NCBI GenBank assembly: GCA_017962105.1 | Contig: JAGCVY010000049.1 | Span: 1 to 53,075 of the forward strand | Direction: 5' to 3' | DNA: 53,075 bases | From: Lachnospiraceae bacterium | GTDB taxonomy: Bacteria; Bacillota; Clostridia; Lachnospirales; Lachnospiraceae | Part shown: one piece after another, positions 26,082-34,469 of the stretch | How the letters are laid out: each line of letters opens with the position of its first letter | Position numbering within the stretch: the first letter of the stretch is position 1 | Translations under genes and position numbers: made by a program | Notes under the pieces: model-generated | What the model saw: only the letters and a program-made list of their open reading frames with translations | What the model was told of the DNA's origin: nothing | Databases searched by the model: none

Positions 26082-26600
26082 TTACTCTTCCTCTTCCCTG
26101 CGGTCTGCCAGCATCTTCACCGTAAGGACGATCGCAACGATCAGAAAAGTACCACCCATCATGATATTGCCGCAGGGGGTCAGCGTCACCTTGCCGTCCA
26201 CAAGAAGTGTCCCGTTTTTAATGTTCTTGAGAGCCGCTCCCAAATTGACCAGCATGACTCCGATACAGATGAGGAGATACGATGCCGGCTTCTCTTTTCT
26301 TCGGAAGAACGCATCGTGGGTGATGCAGTAGATGGCGAAAACAAGGAACGAGATCATCACGGCCGCGATCAGGGTGAACAGCGGATCCACCATGTCAACC
26401 CAAGGCTTCCAGGAGAAGAGAACCATCATTGCAAGTACCGCACCCAGCATGCTGAAAAAACCGATCCGGAATGCATCCGCCCTCACACGAAGCTGCCTCT
26501 CGTCAAACTGCTCTTCCTGGGTTCTGCGGCTCAGCACAAAGACCGCGATGATCAGAACAAGCAGTGCTGCAATAACAATAAAATTTGTAGGAGTATTCAT
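26082..26600 (-). CDS. Four-helix membrane protein paired with the XRE regulator
   Basis: 172 residues with hydrophobic segments at about 8-26, 49-66, 77-98 and 109-150, and an ERQLRVRADAFRIGFF-type motif between helices 1 and 2 that recalls the small DUF2178-like membrane proteins often found beside XRE regulators. The frame reaches 26657, but the ATG at 26600 has an AGGAAAGGA ribosome site and begins directly with the first helix. Function unknown. Confidence 0.75.
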   Translation of the reverse strand: MNTPTNFIVIAALLVLIIAVFVLSRRTQEEQFDERQLRVRADAFRIGFFSMLGAVLAMMVLFSWKPWVDMVDPLFTLIAAVMISFLVFAIYCITHDAFFRRKEKPASYLLICIGVMLVNLGAALKNIKNGTLLVDGKVTLTPCGNIMMGGTFLIVAIVLTVKMLADRREEEE

Positions 26601-26791
26601 ATCCTTTCCTTCCTTTCTTTTTCTGCGGAGTCCCCCTGACCGGACCTTCCCGGTCATCCGCTCCCTTTGTGATTCGAATTGTATACCATTCTTTTCTGAA
26701 TGTCAAGTATATTTTACAAATTTCTTTTATGAAATGATTTTTGCTATTGAATGCAGCTCGTGATCTCTCCTGTTTTCCCATGAAAACCGAC

Positions 26792-26834
26792 AAAAAATAA
26801 GCGGCCCCGACAGGTTTCCCCATCGGTCCCGCTT
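26792..26834 (-). terminator. Terminator of the 26853-27863 lipoprotein gene
   Basis: Stem AAGCGGCCCCGA (26799-26810) pairs with TCGGTCCCGCTT (26823-26834) with two mismatches. On the minus strand the tail is ATTTTTTG (26792-26798). Confidence 0.75.
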
Positions 26835-26852
26835 ACTTGCATGACAACATTT

Positions 26853-27863
26853 CTATTCTTTGATCCCGCCGTCCTCCGTCCGGACCGGCTCCAACGTCTG
26901 ATCGTCAAATTGTCCCGCGGTTTCCAAAACAACGCCTTCAGGATCCGTACGGCTGATGGTATAGTATCCGGTCAGGTCTCCTCCGTTCCCGGTTCCCGGA
27001 ACGTAAGAATGTTTGATTTCCCACCGATCGTTCTCTTTCCCGTCTGTAAATACGGCTTCGGAAATTCCGGCGGAGCGGATCCACGAAAGCAGCGCCTCCT
27101 CATTTTCCGAAAAGCCGGTCCCTGTCAGCTCGATGAACACCCTGAGATGATACCGCCAGGTTGACTCCAGATATATCCGGTTGGCGCGATAGCGTTCCCT
27201 GTTCATGTTATCCACAGCCGGGGTGCGGCCCAGCGACGCGTCAGAGATCGGTATCCCCGGCACTTTGTCATCCAACGTTTCCGCCGACAGATCGGCGGGT
27301 ATCCGTCGGATACTGTACGGACTGTCCTTCTGGGTCCGCAGCGGAATCGCATAATACCGGCTATACCCGGTACGCATGTACTGACACCACACCGGAAGAA
27401 CGATCTCGCTTCCGGCCTCAAGGCTGACTGCCCGGTGGGAAACCGAAAGATCCTTGCATAGTTCCTGCAATATCTCCTGTGACTGTTTCTCCGGAAGCTT
27501 GCTCACATACAGTCCCGGTTTTCCGGAACTGTCCGCTTCATCCGAAAAATCTTCCAGGTAAACAAACTTCACTTCCTCGTCATTTCTCAGATACGTTCCC
27601 GTAACGGCCCGGACAAACGCACAGTCGCTTTGTACGTGATCGATCTGAATGTAATTCGACAGCCCCATCGCCTTCAACGGCGTCTGAAGGACAGCTCCCG
27701 GCTCATTTTCCGCCAGCCAGTTCGAGACATAGGAATCCGCATCTGCAACAAGAGATTCCCGTGCTTTCTGATATTCCTCCTCCAAATGCTCCGCGCAGCC
27801 GCTGACTGTTGCTGTCAAAAGCATGATCAAAAGTGATACAACGATCCTTTTCCCAAATCTCAT
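26853..27863 (-). CDS. Predicted lipoprotein of unknown function
   Basis: 336 residues beginning with a lipoprotein signal (MRFGKRIVVSLLIMLLTATVSGC-AE): the lipobox Cys would be lipidated and hold the protein on the outer face of the membrane. The remainder is soluble with no recognised domain; residues about 25-110 hold predicted helices (EEEYQKARESLVADADSYVSNWL) and the last 100 look like a beta-rich domain. The frame opens at 27926, but only the ATG at 27863 has GGGGGG at the right distance. It is monocistronic with a terminator. Confidence 0.75.
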   Translation of the reverse strand: MRFGKRIVVSLLIMLLTATVSGCAEHLEEEYQKARESLVADADSYVSNWLAENEPGAVLQTPLKAMGLSNYIQIDHVQSDCAFVRAVTGTYLRNDEEVKFVYLEDFSDEADSSGKPGLYVSKLPEKQSQEILQELCKDLSVSHRAVSLEAGSEIVLPVWCQYMRTGYSRYYAIPLRTQKDSPYSIRRIPADLSAETLDDKVPGIPISDASLGRTPAVDNMNRERYRANRIYLESTWRYHLRVFIELTGTGFSENEEALLSWIRSAGISEAVFTDGKENDRWEIKHSYVPGTGNGGDLTGYYTISRTDPEGVVLETAGQFDDQTLEPVRTEDGGIKE

Positions 27864-27986
27864 TTTATCCCCCCGTTCCGTGCCCTCATAGAAGTCCTCG
27901 TTTGGACCCGTCCCCATGATCACCATCGGGCTGATGTTTTATTCTACCACAGATCTGAAGATTTTTAAAGAAGCTGTATTCTACGT

Positions 27987-28019
27987 AAAAAGCAGGAGCC
28001 GGTACGTATCGGCTCCTGC
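27987..28019 (-). terminator. Terminator of the alpha/beta hydrolase gene
   Basis: Nine-base stem GCAGGAGCC / GGCTCCTGC (27992-28000, 28011-28019), followed on the minus strand by TTTTTACG. Confidence 0.85.
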
Positions 28020-28036
28020 GGGGATGTCATTTTGTT

Positions 28037-29635
28037 TTATCTCGTGAACTGCGAGAGGAACAGCCATGCGTTCTCGTTGGTGTGTCTGCGGCACTCGTGG
28101 ATCTGGTTGTCGATGCTCGCAAGCGCCGTGCGGCATACACCGTCCTCGCTGTTGTAGTAGCGGATGGTCAGGATGCTTCCGCGGGACTCATCCGGAACCT
28201 TCTCAACGCGGTCGCCGGCAAGACCGTAAACCGGATCCTCCCAGTTGTCCTTGTCCGCGTAGGAAATGTCGAATTTCTTCACAAGCTTGTTGACCTGCGC
28301 GAGATACTGGATGCGGTCGAGGCCGGACTCCGCCTGGAACGGAAGCTCCGGAAGATGCGATTTCTCGCCGCCCGAGTAGAACACGGGAACTGCCACATCC
28401 TTGTTCATGCGGGGATCCTCGATGGAGAGCCCGAACGGGTTGTTGCGAACCGGGAACAGTGCACTGGCCGGAGCAAGTCCTGCGAAGAGCTGCGGATACT
28501 CCTGGAACATATCCCAGGTCTTTCCGCTGCCCATGGAGAAGCCGCTGGCATACACGCGATGCTCGTCAATATTATACTTCTTCTTGAGATCCTCCAAAAC
28601 CTGAACAACCTCGGTTGCCGTGACATCCTGATGATTCTCAAGGGACACGAAGAGGAAACCGTACTTGTGGGCAACTTCCCACCAGCCTGCCACGTAGGTC
28701 AGGTACATCGAGGTGTCACCGCCGCCGTGGAATCCGATCACGAGGGGTGCCGGACCGTTGTCGAACGTATCGTTGTTGTAGTATGCAAAATAACCAACCT
28801 TATGCTCGGGCGCATCCTTGTAGCGGCCGCGGTTGTCGGGGGACGTCTTCACGAGCGTGTATCCTACATCCTCCGTCATGCCGAGGTCTGCGAAGTTCGG
28901 CTCGAACTCCATCACGCCGCACCAAACCTTGAACTTCCATACAAAGCTCTTGAAATCCGCACGATAGTCGGCTTCCGTCTTCACCAGAAGGTTCTCGCAC
29001 TCGCCGAAGGCAGCGTTAACCGCTGCGGAATTGCCGACGCTTAAGATCGCAATGTCCTTGCGCTCCACCTGCGGGATCACGGACAGGCCTTCCATCGACA
29101 GCATCGCCGGCGTGATCTCGCCGGGTCCCCACAGGTACTGTCCCTGCAGCGTCTTGATCAGATGGGTTGCGACATAGTCCGCCGAAGCGCCGTAACTGTA
29201 AATATCCGCGCGGAAGATAGCGCCGCGGATGAAGTATCCCTCAAACTGTCTTGTGAAGAAGTTGTTGATCTCCACGATACCGTCCTTATAGAACGGATTC
29301 ATCTTAACTTCCGCGATCAGGGAAATGTAAAGCTCTTCCGTTGCATTCGCCCAGCCGCCCTCACAGGTCGGATAGACAAACAAAACGCTGGAATCCACAG
29401 CGGATGCAATCTCTGCAAGGCCGCTCTTCTTGGCAAAGGCAATCGCCTCCTCCATGCTTCTCTTCGTCTCCTCAAACACCAGAAGAAGCGGTGCGCGGAA
29501 TGTGTAATTATTTACCTCACCGTCGATCGTCGTCGCCGGTACATACACCTTGAGATCAAACTGCTCAAAAGTGTGCCCCCAACTCTTGCCGCCGTCCTCG
29601 TAGAACGTAACCTGCGGCCGTTCCATCATAGCCAT
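28037..29635 (-). CDS. Alpha/beta hydrolase, PHB-depolymerase/esterase-like
   Basis: 532 residues, no signal peptide. The second half (about 290-480) has a hydrolase fold: APLVIGFHGGGDTSMY (oxyanion HGGG), VYASGFSMGSGKTW (nucleophile Ser in G-x-S-x-G) and LFAGLAPASALF, as in esterases of the PHB-depolymerase type. The acid and His are not certain. The first half (PLLLVFEET...SSVLFVYPTCEGGW) looks like a remnant of another hydrolase-like lobe without a clear nucleophile. GGAGGG is seven bases before the ATG. It probably de-esterifies a carbohydrate or short ester inside the cell; substrate unknown. Own promoter and terminator. Confidence 0.75.
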   Translation of the reverse strand: MAMMERPQVTFYEDGGKSWGHTFEQFDLKVYVPATTIDGEVNNYTFRAPLLLVFEETKRSMEEAIAFAKKSGLAEIASAVDSSVLFVYPTCEGGWANATEELYISLIAEVKMNPFYKDGIVEINNFFTRQFEGYFIRGAIFRADIYSYGASADYVATHLIKTLQGQYLWGPGEITPAMLSMEGLSVIPQVERKDIAILSVGNSAAVNAAFGECENLLVKTEADYRADFKSFVWKFKVWCGVMEFEPNFADLGMTEDVGYTLVKTSPDNRGRYKDAPEHKVGYFAYYNNDTFDNGPAPLVIGFHGGGDTSMYLTYVAGWWEVAHKYGFLFVSLENHQDVTATEVVQVLEDLKKKYNIDEHRVYASGFSMGSGKTWDMFQEYPQLFAGLAPASALFPVRNNPFGLSIEDPRMNKDVAVPVFYSGGEKSHLPELPFQAESGLDRIQYLAQVNKLVKKFDISYADKDNWEDPVYGLAGDRVEKVPDESRGSILTIRYYNSEDGVCRTALASIDNQIHECRRHTNENAWLFLSQFTR

Positions 29636-29727
29636 ATGCTAACCCTCCTTTATTTCGTGTATCACCATCGCCGAAACACCATTGTCCATGCCGTTTTTTC
29701 GCGGCGATACAGATACACATTACAGGA

Positions 29728-29756
29728 AGTTTATCATGATACCTTTTTTCTTTCAA
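29728..29756 (-). promoter_or_regulatory. Promoter of the alpha/beta hydrolase gene
   Basis: On the minus strand TTGAAA (29751-29756), 17 bases, TAAACT (29728-29733). It leaves a leader of about 85 bases. The 307-base divergent gap (29636-29942) also contains the plus-strand promoter below and nothing else I recognise. Confidence 0.55.
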
Positions 29757-29879
29757 TGTGTATTGTTATCCGGATTCGTAACTCAGTGTTCCAAAAGGTT
29801 TTGTTCTACAATTTTACGGTCTCCTATCTGTATGGTTTGCACAATACATTTTCGCCAAAAAAGCAGGCCTGTTTTCTAC

Positions 29880-29909
29880 TTGCAAGATGTCGTCCGGCGT
29901 ATGTATACT
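29880..29909 (+). promoter_or_regulatory. Candidate promoter of the PD-(D/E)XK-like gene
   Basis: TTGCAA (29880-29885), an 18-base spacer and TATACT (29904-29909). The ATG at 29943 follows a GAGG ribosome site, giving a leader of about 26 bases. Confidence 0.5.
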
Positions 29910-29942
29910 TGTTCCACCAATGTACAAACAAGAGGATAAGCC

Positions 29943-30758
29943 ATGGACTACTATCAACTGGAAAACAATCGCCACGCATTGTACAAGTTACTGACGGAGC
30001 GGAGAAGTATTCTGCAATCCCTTCTGAACGACATAAGAAAAAAGCCTGTCATCCCTCCGAAAGGAATGCTTCGTGTAACAAAATGCCGTAAGAACAGCCA
30101 ATATTACTGGAAAGAGCGCGCTGAGGATACATGGAGATATCTTCCGAAATCAAGAATTGACGAGGCGCGTGTGTTTGTCAATTCGGAATATCGGAACGCC
30201 ATTGCTGATCAGGCTTCCATGCAATTAAGGGTTATTAATCGGCTTCTTTCAGCCTCTGTTTTCAACAGTCTGGAGTCGTATTATGACAAACTGTGTGATG
30301 GGCGTAAAGCCTTGGTACAAAGGTTTACACCCGGCAAAGAAGATGTTGTAAAGTCTTTTCTCGATGAAACTTATAGCACATTCGATCTGTACGAAAACAC
30401 AACCCATAAAACATCCAATGGCGAATTTGTTCGGTCAAAAGCGGAATGGATGATTGCAGAAAGACTCTACCGGAACAAAATTCCATATCAGTATGAGTAT
30501 CCGATGACACTTCCCGACTATGGCATGACACGTCCCGATTTTCGCTGTCTGAATGTCCGTACTCGTGAAATCATCTTATGGGAACATTTAGGTCGTATGG
30601 GAGAGAGCGATTATGCTTCCAATGCACTGATAAAGATAAATGCCTATGAAAAGAACGGATATTTCCCCGGTGATAAACTCATTCTGACTTTTGAAACCTC
30701 CGATGTAGCACTGACTTCCGAAGTCATAGACCGTTGGATTAATCGTCTGTTAGTTTAA
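29943..30758 (+). CDS. PD-(D/E)XK nuclease-superfamily-like protein of unknown function
   Basis: 271 residues. The N-terminal half (about 1-130) is helical and charged. The C-terminal part has the pattern of a PD-(D/E)XK endonuclease fold: E168 in RSKAEWMIAERL, PD198-199 in GMTRPDFRC, then E214 in IILWEHLGRM, with K231 on the following helix (ALIKINAYEKNGY). The usual ExK is replaced by EHL, so the lysine may be relocated or activity lost. Similar 'RSK.E..IA..L / PDF / WEH' proteins are known to me in many Firmicutes without a function. The gene is visibly more AT-rich than its neighbours and has none of the CGGAAAATG words, suggesting transfer. A four-unit hairpin array follows. Confidence 0.65.
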   Translation: MDYYQLENNRHALYKLLTERRSILQSLLNDIRKKPVIPPKGMLRVTKCRKNSQYYWKERAEDTWRYLPKSRIDEARVFVNSEYRNAIADQASMQLRVINRLLSASVFNSLESYYDKLCDGRKALVQRFTPGKEDVVKSFLDETYSTFDLYENTTHKTSNGEFVRSKAEWMIAERLYRNKIPYQYEYPMTLPDYGMTRPDFRCLNVRTREIILWEHLGRMGESDYASNALIKINAYEKNGYFPGDKLILTFETSDVALTSEVIDRWINRLLV

Positions 30759-30882
30759 ATGGGTTTGTGGCATTTAACCCAGCATTTCTCTATTATTCTT
30801 TGGGCATAAGCGGATTTGAGAATCATCAAGGATACTCACACAGTCAGCCAAAGAGGATTTGATGATTATTATCTTGTGACTT

Positions 30883-31135
30883 ACCGCCCAAGTACCGTCT
30901 TTTTGGTTCAGGCGGTATATCCCAAAGCATGTGCATAATCTTTATCTTGCATCATACCGCCCGGATGCCGTCTTTTGGTTTTAGGCGGTACAAATCACAG
31001 GAGCAGTCTCTTAAACAACCACAACCGCACCGCCCAGCAACAAAAGAAGGCTTCTGGGCGGTACGTAACGAACACATCAAGCCCATTAACAATAAATTCG
31101 CACCGCCCCATGGCAAAAGAGGGCTCCTGGGCGGT
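30883..31135. repeat. Array of four 34-nt palindromic (hairpin) repeats with an exact 73-nt period
   Basis: ACCGCCC begins at 30883, 30956, 31029 and 31102 and each unit ends GGCGGT 33 bases later (30916, 30989, 31062, 31135): four 34-nt units and three 39-nt spacers. Units 1 and 2 read CCGTCTTTT(T)GG in the loop on the plus strand; units 3 and 4 carry the same loop (TCTTTTG) on the minus strand. The stretch before unit 1 and the first spacer are about half identical and both hold TTATCTTG, so the repeated unit is longer than the hairpin. Stems of units 3 and 4 are perfect for 9-10 bp. Unit 4 is followed by TTCTTCTTTTTTG and may terminate transcription. The rest of the 422-base gap holds a weak hairpin (30756-30780). 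Confidence 0.85.
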
Positions 31136-31180
31136 GCGATTCTTCTTTTTTGTGGTTTCAGTCTAATACATCCGGTTTTT

Positions 31181-33025
31181 TTACTCCGCTGGATCCGTGA
31201 TCACGATTCTTCCCTGTCCGTAAGGATTCTTGTATTCCTCTCCGATCACGCCGCCGAGGGAATCCAAGACATAATCGATCAGCACCTGGTTGTCCAGCTT
31301 CACGCAGTTCTGCAGAAGCTTCGCGCCCTCAAACATCGTGAACCCGTCGCCCTTCTCAAGAAGCATGTAGTTGTGACCGGCAAGGGTGTAGGTCTTCTTC
31401 GGATCGATCGGCTCCCCGCCCACAAGGACGTTGCGGACACGCCGAGCGCCCTCGATCTTCACAAACATGCCGTACTCATCGCCGACACAGGGGGAGGCAG
31501 CCGAGCAGTCGATCTCGTAGGACAGGCCGGAAACCTGCAGGAAACCGCCGTTCTCGCCGGGAGCCACGCGGGCGCCCCACTCCAGGGCATCCAGAATCTG
31601 CTGACCCGTGACCTCCACCACGCAGAGGTAGTTTCCGTAGGGGTGAACGCTTAAGATGTTCCCCAGGGTAAGATTTCCTTCGGGGAGATTCGCCCGGATA
31701 CCGCCGCCATTCACAAACGCAATGTCCGCACCGGACTGTGCGCGGTAAGCATCCGTCACCCAGTCGCCCAAGTTGGTTTCCGCCCGGCGGATCATACGGA
31801 TCGGTTTTCCGTCGTCATCCACCAGAACCGGATCGTTGATGGTCAGGGCGACATCGCTCTTCGCGACAACCTCATTCAGTTTGGAATCCAGTACGGAAAA
31901 TGCATCATCCACCGCACGGGACATTTCATTTTCTATGCCGAACATCTCGGGTAAGGACACCGAGTTGGTCCAGGTATACAAACCGGTGCTGATCTTTCCG
32001 TCCGCAGCGATCCGGCACCAGCCCACGCCCTCCAGTTTCGTGCCGCAGGCCGTGCGGGAAACTTCAGCGCCGTCCTTATTTTTCACCTTGACCGTGTCAC
32101 GGTCGTGGCTGTGAGCGTCGAGAAATGCATCGATTCCGTTCGTGTGGGAGATCACATCGGCGTACGTCCACGGGATACACTCCGCCTCGTTGCCGAGATG
32201 ACCCATGACCACGACATACTCCGCACCTTCCGCGCGGGCTGCATCCACAGCGGACTGCACCGCATTGTAAACGCCCTCTCCCGTGCTGTCCTGAAGGAAG
32301 CCATAGACATATTCCTTCTTCTCATCCATGAAGTAGCCGGGCGTCGAGGTCGTCAGCGTCTGCGGCGTCGTCACGCCGACAAAGGCAACCTTCTTTCCGG
32401 CGAGTTCAAGGATCACATAGGGATCAAAGACCAGCTCGCCCTTATAGTTGAAGTTGCAGCTTACATACGGAAAATCCGCCTTCTTCGTCAGGGCAAGGAA
32501 CTGCTCCATACCGTAGTCAAACTCATGGTTTCCCGGAATGGCAACCCGGTAGCCCATCTGATTCATCAGGGAGATGATGACCTCCCCGCGGGTCATGGTA
32601 CCGAGAGGCTCCCCCTGAATGGAGTCGCCGTCATCCACCAGAATGACCTCGTCGCCCTTGGTTTCCAGATAGTCCCGGATTACCGAAAGACCCGCATAGC
32701 CGAAGCCCTGATCCACTCCGCAGTGCACATCGCTTGTGAAGAGGATCACGATGTCTCCGTTCTTCTCAACCGCCTGTGTCGGTGCCGCAGTCGGCGTTGC
32801 CTCCGGGGTAGGCGTCACGTCTTCGGTCGGCGTTGCAGACGGAGTAACATCCACATTATCCTTGGGAGTTGCTTCCGCAATCGGAGTTGTTTCCACGACA
32901 GTCGGCGTCGCTTCCGCAGCCGGTGTCTGCTTGTCCGTACCGTTGTCCTTACCGCAGGCAGTCAGCGCGAACATAACCGCCAGAACAGCAACCACACAAA
33001 ACAAATATTTTTTCATCCTTGTCAC
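31181..33025 (-). CDS. 5'-nucleotidase / UshA-family metallophosphoesterase lipoprotein
   Basis: 614 residues. A lipoprotein signal ends in LTAC (C24), followed by a Thr/Pro/Glu-rich linker (about 30-88). The metallophosphoesterase domain (about 90-350) has D99-V-H101, DDGDSIQG, GNHEFDYG, VMGHLG and DAHSHDR, which bind two metals. The C-terminal substrate-binding domain (about 400-600) has NGGGIRANL and YTLAGHNYM. It would strip phosphate from nucleotides or cyclic nucleotides at the cell surface. It starts 23 bases after the NUDIX-HD gene. Start is GTG 33025 or ATG 33016; the AAGG sites do not decide. Confidence 0.93.
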   Translation of the reverse strand: MTRMKKYLFCVVAVLAVMFALTACGKDNGTDKQTPAAEATPTVVETTPIAEATPKDNVDVTPSATPTEDVTPTPEATPTAAPTQAVEKNGDIVILFTSDVHCGVDQGFGYAGLSVIRDYLETKGDEVILVDDGDSIQGEPLGTMTRGEVIISLMNQMGYRVAIPGNHEFDYGMEQFLALTKKADFPYVSCNFNYKGELVFDPYVILELAGKKVAFVGVTTPQTLTTSTPGYFMDEKKEYVYGFLQDSTGEGVYNAVQSAVDAARAEGAEYVVVMGHLGNEAECIPWTYADVISHTNGIDAFLDAHSHDRDTVKVKNKDGAEVSRTACGTKLEGVGWCRIAADGKISTGLYTWTNSVSLPEMFGIENEMSRAVDDAFSVLDSKLNEVVAKSDVALTINDPVLVDDDGKPIRMIRRAETNLGDWVTDAYRAQSGADIAFVNGGGIRANLPEGNLTLGNILSVHPYGNYLCVVEVTGQQILDALEWGARVAPGENGGFLQVSGLSYEIDCSAASPCVGDEYGMFVKIEGARRVRNVLVGGEPIDPKKTYTLAGHNYMLLEKGDGFTMFEGAKLLQNCVKLDNQVLIDYVLDSLGGVIGEEYKNPYGQGRIVITDPAE

Positions 33026-33048
33026 AATCCTTTCCGTTCCCTGCTTTT

Positions 33049-34272
33049 TTATATTTTCCCGATGGTAATATCCCTCTTATACTGCTCCATAAACCGTTCC
33101 ACAAGTTCCGTTTTCTCATTCCAAAGAGCCTTGCCTTCCGGCGTCACCATGGGGCTGTCGTACATCATCGGATGCGTGTACCGGCTGAAGTGGTTGTAAC
33201 AGTCGTAAAATGTTGCCTTCTCGTTGCGGGCGCGCACGATCAACGTGTCCATTACCAGTCCGAGAACGCCCATGTCATCCAGATAATCCGCTTCCATGAG
33301 CATGAGAAGGTTGCGGTCAATGTCGGGTTCGCGCATGCGCCATTTGTCGGAGTGCGCACCGACAAGGCCTGCGATATACTCGGTCCGCTCCTCATCAAAG
33401 CCGTGGGCAAGAAGATAGTCTCTTGTGATCGGCACACCCGCTGCCGCATGGGACATCACCCCTTTGGCTGCCGACTCGGCGCGGCCCACGTCGTGGAAAA
33501 TGGTGGCGATCATCAGGTCCGCGTACCGAAGCCCGGTTTTGCCCGGAGTCATGTCGTAGAGGCGTTTTGACCAGCCGAGAACACGCTTACTGTGCTCAAA
33601 ACGGCTGTATCCGAACTCCAGCTTGTGAACGCCGACGCCGCCCTCGCCCTCGGTCTCGACAGATTCCAGAACGCTTTTCACATAGGCAAGCATCCCTGCG
33701 TAATCCTCGTCACCGAGCGCCCGGATTGCTGTGGCTTCCGCCTCCTCATAGTGTTTCCTGCGGATGACCTCGTCAACCATGTCCATGACCCGCAGTTCCC
33801 GCTCGATGATCCCCGGTTCCCCGCCCCGTCTCAGATGGACACGGTTCTCATGCACAAGATTCATGAGGTACGGCTGCCACTCCGGGACAAATTCCTCCTC
33901 AATCTCGTAATCCTCGGGTTTGCGTTCCACCGATTCCTCCGAGACCTTGCAGAAGTAATAGTAGTTTTCCTGTTCAAAGATTCCGTCCGGATTGTCCGTA
34001 TCGAGCTCTCTGCGGAACACGCTTCCGTACTCCTCAATCGATTCCGGGATCACCACGCAGCCGGTCTCCTCCGCCACTTCGCGGATCAGCGCTTCCTTCG
34101 GATCCTCCCCCGCCTCAATCCCGCCGCCGGGGAACTTGTAGTACCCGTACTTCCGGGAATGCATCACCAGGAACTTCCCGTCCCGCTCGATAATGCCTCT
34201 GGCGGAGGGCCTGCGGAACACCGGCCCGTCCGGATTATAGTTCTGTTTATCCATGGAAAATAACTGCTTCAT
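33049..34272 (-). CDS. NUDIX hydrolase fused to an HD-domain phosphohydrolase
   Basis: 407 residues. Residues about 18-150 are a NUDIX domain with an intact box (GGIEAGEDPKEALIREVAEETGC, about 50-72), which cleaves X from nucleoside-diphosphate-linked X. Residues about 220-390 form an HD domain: SRFEHSKRVLGWS, ATIFHDVGRAES, AHSDKW and MEADYLDDMG supply the metal-binding His and Asp residues. It is cytoplasmic. Co-transcription with a surface 5'-nucleotidase suggests nucleotide clean-up or salvage, or turnover of a nucleotide second messenger (inferred). Promoter at 34311-34339. Confidence 0.9.
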   Translation of the reverse strand: MKQLFSMDKQNYNPDGPVFRRPSARGIIERDGKFLVMHSRKYGYYKFPGGGIEAGEDPKEALIREVAEETGCVVIPESIEEYGSVFRRELDTDNPDGIFEQENYYYFCKVSEESVERKPEDYEIEEEFVPEWQPYLMNLVHENRVHLRRGGEPGIIERELRVMDMVDEVIRRKHYEEAEATAIRALGDEDYAGMLAYVKSVLESVETEGEGGVGVHKLEFGYSRFEHSKRVLGWSKRLYDMTPGKTGLRYADLMIATIFHDVGRAESAAKGVMSHAAAGVPITRDYLLAHGFDEERTEYIAGLVGAHSDKWRMREPDIDRNLLMLMEADYLDDMGVLGLVMDTLIVRARNEKATFYDCYNHFSRYTHPMMYDSPMVTPEGKALWNEKTELVERFMEQYKRDITIGKI

Positions 34273-34310
34273 AATACCCCCTCAACGTCTCTTGACTACT
34301 GACTTCGCTG

Positions 34311-34339
34311 ATTGTATCATTTTCTAAGAAAAAAGGCAA
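34311..34339 (-). promoter_or_regulatory. Promoter of the NUDIX-HD / 5'-nucleotidase operon
   Basis: On the minus strand TTGCCT (34334-34339), 17 bases, TACAAT (34311-34316) with the extended TG. The -10 region AAAATGATACAAT is the same as in the alpha-galactosidase promoter. Confidence 0.65.
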
Positions 34340-34469
34340 TCTTCCACCAAGATTCCACATTGTTTCCATACATTTTCCCTATTTTCGTTGTATAGTCAGG
34401 TCAGAGGATAAGCAAAGCAGCTTATGTAGGGATTATCGTATTTACAACAGACAACAACGGAGGAAAAAC

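Noticed and set aside
29682-29939. 85-codon plus-strand frame before the nuclease-like gene
   Set aside because: Covers the divergent promoter region, has no ribosome site and no protein-like composition.
30883-31135. CRISPR array
   Set aside because: Repeats are too divergent, the last two are inverted relative to the first two, the spacers are partly related, there are only four units, and no cas gene is in the window.
30929-31654. Plus-strand open frame running through the hairpin array into the nucleotidase gene
   Set aside because: It reads through palindromic repeats (giving TAR-, PAT-, WAVR-like strings) and then antisense to a real gene. No ribosome site.
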